Notes under the pieces: generated by a model
Told to the model about the DNA's origin: nothing
Seen by the model: only the letters and a program-made list of their open reading frames with translations
Databases searched by the model: none
NCBI GenBank assembly: GCA_949127705.1
Contig: CASBQJ010000580.1
Coordinates: 1 to 5,013, forward strand
Length of the DNA stretch: 5,013 bases
DNA from: Synechococcales cyanobacterium PMM_0085
Lineage (GTDB): Bacteria > Cyanobacteriota > Cyanobacteriia > Elainellales > Elainellaceae
Direction of reading: 5' to 3'
Translations under genes and position numbers: made by a program
Shown here: positions 1 to 4,854 of the stretch, in pieces
Numbering within the stretch: position 1 is the first letter of the stretch
Layout of the letters: each line of letters starts with the position of its first letter

Positions 1-708
1 GAGTCGGCGGCGCTGGCGCGGAGCTATACCGGCGTGAGGCTGCACACTCATCTGGCCGAAAACAAATCTGACGTAGACTATAGCTTGGCCAACTTTGGCA
101 TGATTCCAGGCGACTATGCCGAAGCGGTAGGCTGGCTGGGCGACGATGTCTGGCACGCTCACTGTGTGCAGCTGAGCGATGACTCAATCCTCAAATTTGG
201 CCGCACTGGAACGGGGGTGGCACACTGTCCGTGCAGCAATGCCCGCCTTGCCAGCGGCATTGCCCCCATCCGCAAGATGCTTGATCACGGTGTGCCTGTG
301 GGTTTGGGGGTAGATGGATCGGCCTCCAATGATGCGGGCAATTTGCTATATGAGGCGCGCACGGCATTTTTGATGGCGCGGGTGCGGGAATGCAATCCGG
401 CAGCGATGACGGCACGGGAGATCTTAGAACTGGCAACCCTGGGCGGAGCACGGGTGCTAGGCCGAGACGATATTGGCGCGATCGCCCCTGGGATGTCAGC
501 AGACTTGATTGCGATTGATGGCGATCGCCCCCAATTTGCCGGAGCGCAGCACGACCTAGTGGCCGCTCTGGTGTTCTGCCCAGTAGATTCAGTGGACTAC
601 AGTTTCATTAACGGCAAAAAAGTCGTCGATCGAGGGCATCTGACCACCGTTGATTTGCCGATGCTAGTCGAGCGCACCAACAAAATTTCGCGGCAGATGG
701 TGGGGTGA
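1..708 (+). CDS. 8-oxoguanine deaminase-like amidohydrolase (TRZ/ATZ family), 5'-truncated by the window edge
   Basis: The reading frame is open from base 1 and ends at TGA 706-708. It gives 235 residues, about the C-terminal half of a protein that is usually around 450 aa. Visible motifs of the metal-dependent amidohydrolase barrel, numbered from the first residue in the window, are HTHLAE at 15-20 (metal-ligand His and catalytic-type Glu), HAHCV at 52-56, HCPCSNARLASG at 75-86 and GVDGSASND at 103-111 with the metal/catalytic Asp105. The C-terminal small-domain signature GAIAPGMSADLIAID follows near 155-169. The N-terminal HxH lies outside the window. In this family, 8-oxoguanine deaminase converts 8-oxoguanine to urate in the cytoplasm. 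The HCPCSNxRLASG form and the adjacent uraD, which acts two steps after urate, favour this over atrazine/hydroxyatrazine or guanine deaminases. The family call is firm; the exact substrate is inferred. The GTG at 34 lies inside the conserved barrel and is not a real start. Confidence 0.82.
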   Translation, partial: ESAALARSYTGVRLHTHLAENKSDVDYSLANFGMIPGDYAEAVGWLGDDVWHAHCVQLSDDSILKFGRTGTGVAHCPCSNARLASGIAPIRKMLDHGVPVGLGVDGSASNDAGNLLYEARTAFLMARVRECNPAAMTAREILELATLGGARVLGRDDIGAIAPGMSADLIAIDGDRPQFAGAQHDLVAALVFCPVDSVDYSFINGKKVVDRGHLTTVDLPMLVERTNKISRQMVG

Positions 709-740
709 ACGTCTCAATTCAACTGTTCCACACTATTACT

Positions 741-1253
741 ATGTCTCTTTCCCTTACCAAGCTCAACCAAAGTAGCCAGGATGCCTTTGTTGCAGCGCTA
801 GATGGCATTTTTGAACATACGCCGGCGATCGCCCAAAACACCTGGCACCAACGCCCCTTCGCCAGTTTGGACGCCTTACATCAGGCCATGGTTGCGGTGG
901 TGCAGGCGGCTGGCTCCGACTTCCAGCTAGCGCTGATTCGCGCCCATCCCGACTTGGGCAGCAAAGCCGTTGCTGCCCACAAAATGGCAGATGCATCGGT
1001 GCAAGAGCAAGCCGGTGCGGGGCTAGATCAGCTGACCAGTGCAGAATTTGCGCAGTTTCAAGCGCTGAATCAAACCTACACCGCTCAATTCGGTTTCCCC
1101 TTTTTGATTGCCGTCAGACAGCACACAAAGCACAGCATTTTAGCTGCCTTCCAACACCGCCTGCAAAACCCGCCCGCCGTAGAACAACAGCAAGCCCTCA
1201 CCGAAATATTTCAGATTGCCCGGTTGCGGTTGGGCGATCGCATTACGCCTTGA
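741..1253 (+). CDS. uraD: 2-oxo-4-hydroxy-4-carboxy-5-ureidoimidazoline (OHCU) decarboxylase
   Basis: This cytoplasmic enzyme decarboxylates OHCU to S-allantoin, the last step of urate oxidation after urate oxidase and 5-hydroxyisourate hydrolase. From ATG 741 the protein is 170 aa, normal for the family. It carries AHPDLG at 68-73 with catalytic-type His69, then Ser86 and Glu89 in SVQEQAGAG. This His/Ser/Glu spacing (+17, +20) matches that of the characterised enzymes. The signature LNxxYxxxFGFPFLIAVR spans 109-126. The frame is also open from a GTG at 705, whose GTGA overlaps the TGA stop of the upstream gene. I prefer ATG 741 because family members begin just before the LNQ segment, although neither start has a strong Shine-Dalgarno sequence. 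Tight spacing implies co-transcription with the upstream deaminase, whose product urate would feed this route. No urate oxidase or HIU hydrolase is in view; they may lie to the left or elsewhere. Confidence 0.93.
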   Translation: MSLSLTKLNQSSQDAFVAALDGIFEHTPAIAQNTWHQRPFASLDALHQAMVAVVQAAGSDFQLALIRAHPDLGSKAVAAHKMADASVQEQAGAGLDQLTSAEFAQFQALNQTYTAQFGFPFLIAVRQHTKHSILAAFQHRLQNPPAVEQQQALTEIFQIARLRLGDRITP

Positions 1254-1281
1254 CTACTCAGGCAAACACAGGCTTTCCGTC

Positions 1282-1605
1282 TCAGCTGCTCTGCGATTCA
1301 TCCGTCGCGTATTTTTTCAGCATAGTTTCTAGCTGCGCCACCGTTCCCCTCGGCGAAAGCCTTGGCAATTGCACAAGCGACTGGTGCAGCGAAACTGGAG
1401 TTTGACCATTTGTCTGGCCCTCAGCATCGGTTGCCCTTGCCAGCATCAATACCGGAATTTCGTACTCATACGTCTTAAACCAATCCTCACGGGTCGTAAT
1501 ATCTCGAATCTCTAGTTCAATTGGCAAGCTGTGAATCTGCTCTAGCTTCTCCTGCAACCCCTCACACAAATGACACCCCGGCTTGCTATACAAAATCAGA
1601 TGCAT
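1282..1605 (-). CDS. Glutaredoxin-family (thioredoxin-fold) small protein
   Basis: A 107-aa protein that begins with a beta strand (MHLILYSKPGC) leading into a CHLC redox motif at residues 11-14. The cis-proline of the thioredoxin fold is at Pro51 in YEIPVL. This arrangement is typical of the DUF836-type glutaredoxin-like proteins common in cyanobacteria. They are presumed to act as cytoplasmic thiol-disulfide oxidoreductases, but their partners are mostly unknown. The C-terminal region (about 60-107) has a polar stretch, DAEGQTNGQTPVSLHQ, before a terminal helix. The start is supported by GGGAG at 1615-1619 (minus strand), 9 nt upstream of the ATG, with a further GAGGG closer in. The gene converges on uraD with a 28-bp gap and diverges from cysH. 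It could supply a thiol function near sulfate reduction, but nothing in the sequence ties it to CysH, which normally uses thioredoxin. Confidence 0.85.
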   Translation of the reverse strand: MHLILYSKPGCHLCEGLQEKLEQIHSLPIELEIRDITTREDWFKTYEYEIPVLMLARATDAEGQTNGQTPVSLHQSLVQLPRLSPRGTVAQLETMLKKYATDESQSS

Positions 1606-1630
1606 TGGCCCTCACTCCCATATCTGGTAT

Positions 1631-1638
1631 CCCTAATT
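1631..1638. repeat. Left target-site duplication of the MITE
   Basis: CCCTAATT lies immediately left of the terminal inverted repeat and is identical to the 8 bases immediately right of the element at 1740-1747. An exact 8-bp direct repeat at both ends is what transposition leaves behind. Confidence 0.75.
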
Positions 1639-1739
1639 GGCGTTGCTGAATGCAGGTATGAACCGCCAATATTTAACCTTACTGTAGGGGCGGTTCGCGA
1701 ACCGCTCCTACGAAATTGATACCTCTAATCAGCAACGCC
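1639..1739. mobile_element. MITE-like non-autonomous element, 101 bp
   Basis: The element has imperfect 24-bp terminal inverted repeats at 1639-1662 and 1716-1739, with 20 of 24 positions matching. The outer 11 bases, GGCGTTGCTGA, are identical, and an inner AGGTAT block is shared. It is flanked by the exact 8-bp duplication CCCTAATT. There is no coding capacity, so it would need a transposase in trans. The centre is a 28-bp near-palindrome (1684-1711). The left end sits 33 bp upstream of the glutaredoxin-like start codon and the right end 122 bp upstream of cysH, so it separates the two divergent promoters and may contribute to them. The 8-bp target duplication and GG-starting ends resemble several IS families (for example IS6 or IS1595 types), but I cannot assign a parent from this window. 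Confidence 0.75.
1684..1711. repeat. 28-bp near-perfect palindrome inside the MITE
   Basis: The left arm GTAGGGGCGGTTCG (1684-1697) and right arm CGAACCGCTCCTAC (1698-1711) are complementary at 13 of 14 positions. The single exception is a G/T that would be a G-U wobble in RNA. The centre is TTCGCGAA. From memory, near-identical palindromes are scattered through intergenic regions of many cyanobacteria, so this looks like a dispersed repeat family. A second GAACCGCC at 1660-1667 could pair alternatively with the left arm. There is no following T-run on either strand, so it is not a standard terminator. Confidence 0.8.
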
Positions 1740-1747
1740 CCCTAATT
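1740..1747. repeat. Right target-site duplication of the MITE
   Basis: CCCTAATT directly abuts the right terminal inverted repeat and is identical to 1631-1638. See the left copy and the element entry. Confidence 0.75.
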
Positions 1748-1792
1748 CTCACCCATCTCCTTCCCCCTCCTTGCATAAATTCCCCCATTCCC

Positions 1793-1820
1793 CGGTAGGT
1801 TTTGCGCCTTTAGCGGTAGG
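1793..1820 (+). promoter_or_regulatory. Two CGGTAGG direct repeats upstream of cysH (possible activator site)
   Basis: CGGTAGG occurs at 1793-1799 and 1814-1820, a period of 21 bp, which places both copies on the same face of the helix. The second copy runs into TAGGATAAAT (1817-1826), a plausible but imperfect -10 region for cysH about 40 bp before its ATG. No good -35 is visible at the expected spacing, which would suit an activator-dependent promoter. The function is inferred; the repeat is only 7 bp and could be chance. Confidence 0.3.
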
Positions 1821-1861
1821 ATAAATTGATGGCAACGATACACAACTTCTAGAAGAGTCCT

Positions 1862-2593
1862 ATGTCCTATTCCGTAGAGTCTCCGGCTCAAACCCTCAAC
1901 GTTGACCTCGACGAACTCAACCGGAGATTTGAGACCGCCTCTCCCCAAGATATTCTGGCCTGGTGCGTTGAAAATATTCCCGCTGGCTTCGTTCAAACTA
2001 GCGCATTTAACGTAGACGACTTAGTCATCACCGACATTCTTTATCGACAGTTAAAGCCAGCTCAGCCCGTCCCCGTCATTTTTCTAGACACACTCTATCA
2101 CTTCAAGCAAACTCTAGAACTGGTGGCCAAGGCAAAAGAAATCTACGGCCTGAATCTCCAGGTTTACAAGATGCCCGATCTCACTACCCGTGAGGAATTT
2201 ACCGCAAAATACGGCGACGCCCTGTGGGATACCGACATTGCTAAATTCCACGATGTCACCAAAATTGAACCCCTCAACCGGGGTCTGAAGGAACTCAATA
2301 CCGTCGCTTGGATTACCGGACGCCGCCGCGACCAGGCGGTAACGCGGGCTGAAATGCCAGTATTTGAGCTAGACACTCAGGGGCGGATTAAGGTGAACCC
2401 CTTGGCTAGCTGGACGCGTGAGGCAAGCTGGGCGTATGTAGCAGAACACGGCGTGGTCTATAATCCACTGCATGACCAAGGCTACCCCAGTATTGGCGAT
2501 GAGCCGATCACGACCCAAGTAGCAGATGGTGAAGATGAGCGCGCTGGCCGCTGGCGTGGGACTGGCAAGACTGAGTGTGGCATCCACATCTAA
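1862..2593 (+). CDS. cysH: Phosphoadenylyl-sulfate (PAPS) reductase, thioredoxin-dependent
   Basis: This cytoplasmic enzyme of assimilatory sulfate reduction reduces PAPS to sulfite and adenosine 3',5'-bisphosphate using thioredoxin. The 243-aa length matches the E. coli enzyme (244 aa). Visible motifs are TSAFNVDDLV at 46-55 (nucleotide-binding P-loop region), LDTLYHFKQT at 75-84, TGRRRDQA at 152-159 (phosphosulfate-binding arginines), GYPSIGDEPIT at 207-217 and the C-terminal KTECGIH with nucleophile Cys239. The only other cysteine is Cys35. The two Cys pairs that bind [4Fe-4S] in APS reductases are absent, so this should be the PAPS-using, cluster-free type. ATG 1862 follows the purine-rich AGAAGAG (1851-1857) at a normal distance and gives the expected N-terminus. 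The gene stands alone, diverges from the glutaredoxin-like gene across a MITE, and ends in a tandem repeat plus terminator. It converges with the Anbu gene. Confidence 0.95.
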   Translation: MSYSVESPAQTLNVDLDELNRRFETASPQDILAWCVENIPAGFVQTSAFNVDDLVITDILYRQLKPAQPVPVIFLDTLYHFKQTLELVAKAKEIYGLNLQVYKMPDLTTREEFTAKYGDALWDTDIAKFHDVTKIEPLNRGLKELNTVAWITGRRRDQAVTRAEMPVFELDTQGRIKVNPLASWTREASWAYVAEHGVVYNPLHDQGYPSIGDEPITTQVADGEDERAGRWRGTGKTECGIHI

Positions 2594-2624
2594 AGCAGTC
2601 GGCGGCCACCAATAGTTGTGGCTA

Positions 2625-2670
2625 TAGTCAGTGGGATATGTAGTCAGTGGGATATGTAGTCAGTGGGATA
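2625..2670 (+). repeat. Tandem repeat, 16-bp unit, about 2.9 copies
   Basis: The unit TAGTCAGTGGGATATG is present exactly at 2625-2640 and 2641-2656, with a third copy (14 of 16 bases) at 2657-2670. It lies in the 109-bp convergent gap between cysH and the Anbu gene. Every copy contains TCAGTGGG, the 5' arm of the terminator stem. The array therefore looks like duplication of the terminator's left arm, probably by replication slippage. Confidence 0.9.
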
Positions 2671-2695
2671 GGCTGAGCGTACCCCACTGATTTTT
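2660..2695 (+). terminator. Rho-independent-type terminator downstream of cysH
   Basis: TCAGTGGG (2660-2667) pairs perfectly with CCCACTGA (2683-2690) across a 15-nt loop and is followed directly by TTTTT (2691-2695). The orientation fits the end of the cysH transcript, 67 bp past its stop codon. The long loop makes it weaker than ideal. The two upstream repeat copies offer alternative 5' arms (2628-2635 shifted by 16-bp steps), giving larger-loop alternatives. On the minus strand the stem is not followed by a T-run, so it should not end the opposing Anbu transcript. Confidence 0.65.
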
Positions 2696-2702
2696 AATAG
2701 TT

Positions 2703-3455
2703 TTAAGCGGGCGATTCTCGCGTATGCGCTTCCCAATCGACGCTGGGCATTTGGTCGAAGGCACTTTTCAGCGAGATTTCCCACTGTTTGCGGATTTTTG
2801 TCAGATACGGATCGCCTAGCTCCAGTCGTAGGCGATAGTCAATTTGCAGGCTATTGGCTTTGTACATGACTAAGTCAATGGGTGGTCCCACCGAAATATT
2901 CGATTTCATGGTGGAGTCAATCGAGAGCAGCGCACATTTGGCGGCATCTTCTACCGCTGTTTCATAGCTCAAAATTCGATCCAGAATGGGCTTGCCGTAT
3001 TTGGTTTCGCCAATTTGCAAGAAGGGTGTTTCGGGGGTGGCTTGGATGCAGTTGCCCTGTCGGTAAATTAGGTAAAGCTCGGGAGACTCCCCTTCAATCT
3101 GCCCTGCCAATAGACAATTGGAAGAGCAATCGATTTTGTCTCGCTCTAGCCAAGGGCGATCGCGTTCTTGAATTTGCCGAATCGTTTGACCGACATAGCA
3201 GGCCACCTCATATAGCGTCGGTAGCGTGTGCAGATTTTCGCACTCATCCAGCTTCAAGTCTCGATGCAGCGCATTTAGCACCGACTGCGTAATGGAAAGG
3301 TTGCCAGAGGTGCACAGCAGCAGCATCCGCTGACCGGGCAAAGAAAAGTCAAACAGCTTTTGGTAGGTGGAGATGTAGTCTACACCTGCATTCGTGCGCG
3401 AATCTGCGGCAACTACCAAACCGTCACGGGTCACAATGCCGAGGCAATAGGTCAT
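2703..3455 (-). CDS. Anbu, proteasome-type peptidase (bacterial proteasome homologue)
   Basis: A 250-aa member of the Ntn-hydrolase proteasome superfamily (COG3484, 'predicted proteasome-type protease', Anbu/BPH). The catalytic threonine is Thr2, exposed by removal of Met1, so there is no propeptide. The rest of the active site is visible as Asp18 in AADSRTNAGVD and Lys33 in YQKLFDF. Family motifs continue with CTSGN (48-52), IGETKYGKPILDR (148-160) and SVGPPIDL (188-195). Solved Anbu homologues form open helical rings rather than closed barrels, and their substrates are unresolved. In proteobacteria Anbu typically sits with ATP-grasp, alpha-E and transglutaminase genes; none is visible here. 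Instead it follows hrcA after 28 bp on the same strand, with no clear Shine-Dalgarno, implying co-transcription and possibly coupled translation. The protein is cytoplasmic, with no signal peptide. A role in stress proteolysis is inferred from context only. Confidence 0.93.
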   Translation of the reverse strand: MTYCLGIVTRDGLVVAADSRTNAGVDYISTYQKLFDFSLPGQRMLLLCTSGNLSITQSVLNALHRDLKLDECENLHTLPTLYEVACYVGQTIRQIQERDRPWLERDKIDCSSNCLLAGQIEGESPELYLIYRQGNCIQATPETPFLQIGETKYGKPILDRILSYETAVEDAAKCALLSIDSTMKSNISVGPPIDLVMYKANSLQIDYRLRLELGDPYLTKIRKQWEISLKSAFDQMPSVDWEAHTRESPA

Positions 3456-3483
3456 GGAAGGGATACAGAGGATGGGCTAAACG

Positions 3484-4578
3484 TTACCGTCTATCTTCCA
3501 GCGTCAGGGCTTCAGAAAGATAGTCGGCGGTGGTTTCTACCAGGGCGATCGCATTTTCATAGACCATCCGGGTGGGTCCTAGCATCCCCAAACTGCCGAC
3601 AGGCACACTGCCCCGCTGATAGGTCGCCGAAATCAACGTACAGCCTCGCATTGGCTCCAATGGATTTTCTGAACCAATCCGAATCACCACCCGTTTACCC
3701 GCTTGCTCTGGAGCCGCTTCAAAAATTAATGACCAGATTTGGTCTTGCTCCGATTCCAGCAAATGCATAATCGTTTGCAGCTGGTGCAATTCAGCAAATT
3801 CTGGATGCCGCCGCAATACCTCAGACACGCCACTAATAAATAGCTGCGTTGACACCGAGCCTTGCGTCCGTCGGCTCAGCTCATTGAGGGACACATGCAG
3901 CAGGTCGGCATAATGTTCAAACTCGCGACCCAGATCACTCCAATCTAAGGTGGCCATATCGGAGAGCGATCGCCCTCGCAAATGATGGTTAAGAAAATTA
4001 GAAACAATCTGTAACTCACGCTCTAACAATTCTCCATTCAGGTCAGTTCCCTCAGGAGCCTTGGGCAAATTCACCACCGTAGACTGCGTTTCGTACGAGT
4101 CTAATACCAAAATTAGCATCACTCGCCCCGGATCAATCTGCACCAGTTGCAGGTGGCGTACCTGGCTGAGGCCACTGGTTTGGGGTAATGTGACCAGCGT
4201 AATATAGCCGCTGAGGGTAGCCAAAATCTGCGCTGCACCGCGCAAAACGGCCTCTAAACTCCATCCTTCAGTCAGTCGCTCGGACAGTGCCTGATCAACC
4301 TGTCGAGCCGTCTCTTCCGACGGCACAACCAGCCGATCGACATACACCCGGTAACCCGAGTCCGACGGAATCCGTCCCGCTGAGGTGTGGGGCTGGTACA
4401 ACAAACCCGCTTTCTCCAGATATCCCATCACATTGCGGATAGTTGCCGGACTGACTCTCGGATTAAACTCTTCGACCAGGGCTTCTGAACCGACGGGTCT
4501 TGCTGTCGCAATATATTGGCGCACCGTTGCCCCTAAAACTTGCTGTTGCCGATTGGTAAGCTTGACCGGAATAGCCAT
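3484..4578 (-). CDS. hrcA: Heat-inducible transcription repressor HrcA
   Basis: HrcA represses chaperone genes such as groESL by binding CIRCE operators, and it is kept active by GroEL. The 364-aa length is normal. Residues about 6-82 form the winged helix-turn-helix (LTNRQQQVLGATVRQYI, VSPATIRNVMGYLEKAGLL), ending in the diagnostic PHTSAGRIPSDSGYR at 63-77. The middle is the GAF-like and dimerisation region. The C-terminus carries the expected IGSENPLEPM, LISATYQRG, VGSLGMLGPTRMVYE series. The start MAIPVKLTNRQQ is the usual HrcA N-terminus; SD is weak (AGGA about 15 nt upstream on the minus strand). It is the first gene of a probable two-gene unit with Anbu. No grpE, dnaK or dnaJ adjoins it, as is usual in cyanobacteria. 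I see no CIRCE (TTAGCACTC-N9-GAGTGCTAA) in its upstream region, so autorepression through a canonical site is not evident. Confidence 0.97.
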   Translation of the reverse strand: MAIPVKLTNRQQQVLGATVRQYIATARPVGSEALVEEFNPRVSPATIRNVMGYLEKAGLLYQPHTSAGRIPSDSGYRVYVDRLVVPSEETARQVDQALSERLTEGWSLEAVLRGAAQILATLSGYITLVTLPQTSGLSQVRHLQLVQIDPGRVMLILVLDSYETQSTVVNLPKAPEGTDLNGELLERELQIVSNFLNHHLRGRSLSDMATLDWSDLGREFEHYADLLHVSLNELSRRTQGSVSTQLFISGVSEVLRRHPEFAELHQLQTIMHLLESEQDQIWSLIFEAAPEQAGKRVVIRIGSENPLEPMRGCTLISATYQRGSVPVGSLGMLGPTRMVYENAIALVETTADYLSEALTLEDRR

Positions 4579-4740
4579 TGGAATCAGATTAATCCTGCTG
4601 CGGGTGATTGTAATCTAGCGTTCTACCGATGCGGTAACGGTCAACACCAAAGGGTGCTGTGAACCTGTACCGTACAACGCAGAACGAAAGCGAGTGTATC
4701 GCTCAACACGTCATCTCCATTCTGACTCAATAGCTGTTCC

Positions 4741-4757
4741 AATGGGCTATACCCATT
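4741..4757. repeat. Perfect inverted repeat AATGGG-CTATA-CCCATT, possible operator
   Basis: Six-base arms flank a 5-base centre, with no T-run on either side, so it is unlikely to be a terminator. It lies just upstream of, and overlaps the -35 zone of, the candidate promoter for the Trypco1 gene. That position would suit a repressor or activator site. The function is inferred. Confidence 0.4.
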
Positions 4758-4785
4758 AGAAAAATCAGTAACCGGAGACTATAGT
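4756..4785 (+). promoter_or_regulatory. Candidate promoter for the Trypco1 gene
   Basis: TATAGT at 4780-4785 is a good -10 hexamer (5 of 6 to TATAAT). TTAGAA at 4756-4761 stands 18 bp upstream as a poor -35. It would give an mRNA with a leader of roughly 60 nt before ATG 4855. The weak -35 next to a dyad suggests regulated expression. This is a visual match only. Confidence 0.35.
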
Positions 4786-4839
4786 TGACTCGTAGCGTAA
4801 CTCAGCTCTCAGCCCCCACGCGGCTATGGCCAATCACTT

Positions 4840-4844
4840 GAGGA
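4840..4844 (+). promoter_or_regulatory. Ribosome binding site of the Trypco1 gene
   Basis: GAGGA lies 10 nt upstream of ATG 4855. It is the clearest Shine-Dalgarno sequence on the plus strand in this window and supports the chosen start of the truncated gene. Confidence 0.55.
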
Positions 4845-4854
4845 CATCCATTCC

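Larger units (their letters stand above)
4579..4854. promoter_or_regulatory. Divergent intergenic region between hrcA and the Trypco1 gene, rich in short inverted repeats
   Basis: These 276 bp contain no convincing ORF. They must hold the promoters of two divergent genes. Short dyads visible are TACCG-atg-CGGTA (4624-4636), TGTAC-c-GTACA (4666-4676), AGCGA-gtgta-TCGCT (4689-4703) and AATGGG-ctata-CCCATT (4741-4757). For hrcA, a good -10 hexamer TACAAT reads on the minus strand at 4612-4607, about 29 nt from its start codon, and a TTGACC at 4644-4639 is a -35-like box but too far from that hexamer for one classical promoter. No CIRCE or clear NtcA box (GTA-N8-TAC) was found. Which elements function is unknown. 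Confidence 0.45.

Noticed and set aside
191..451. Minus-strand 86-codon frame inside the amidohydrolase
   Set aside because: It is antisense to the metal-site motifs of the barrel, and the Pro/Cys-rich translation is typical of a shadow frame.
1247..1263. GCCT...AGGC hairpin around the uraD stop as a shared bidirectional terminator
   Set aside because: The stem is short and bulged with no T-run on either strand. No terminator can be supported in the 28-bp gap between uraD and the glutaredoxin-like gene.
1684..1711. Palindrome considered as a rho-independent terminator
   Set aside because: No T-run follows on either strand and it lies upstream of both neighbouring genes, not downstream.
1742..1996. 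Minus-strand 84-codon frame overlapping the cysH start and promoter
   Set aside because: It is mostly the shadow of cysH. The extension into the intergenic region is low-complexity and shows no domain.
2625..2670. Tandem 16-bp repeats considered as a CRISPR array or plasmid iterons
   Set aside because: The copies are contiguous with no spacers, and there are fewer than three full units. There is no rep or cas gene nearby.
2882..3292. Plus-strand open frame of 136 codons antisense to the Anbu gene
   Set aside because: It lies wholly inside a well-supported conserved gene on the other strand, its translation is rich in Trp, Arg, Ser and His without recognisable motifs, and it has no credible start region.
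3360..3770. Plus-strand open frame of 136 codons crossing the hrcA-Anbu junction
   Set aside because: It is antisense to conserved parts of both hrcA and Anbu, and the translation resembles no family I know.
4689..4710. GAGTGT near AGCGA/TCGCT considered as a degenerate CIRCE
   Set aside because: CIRCE needs TTAGCACTC and GAGTGCTAA arms separated by 9 bases. Only five bases of one arm match and the partner arm is absent.
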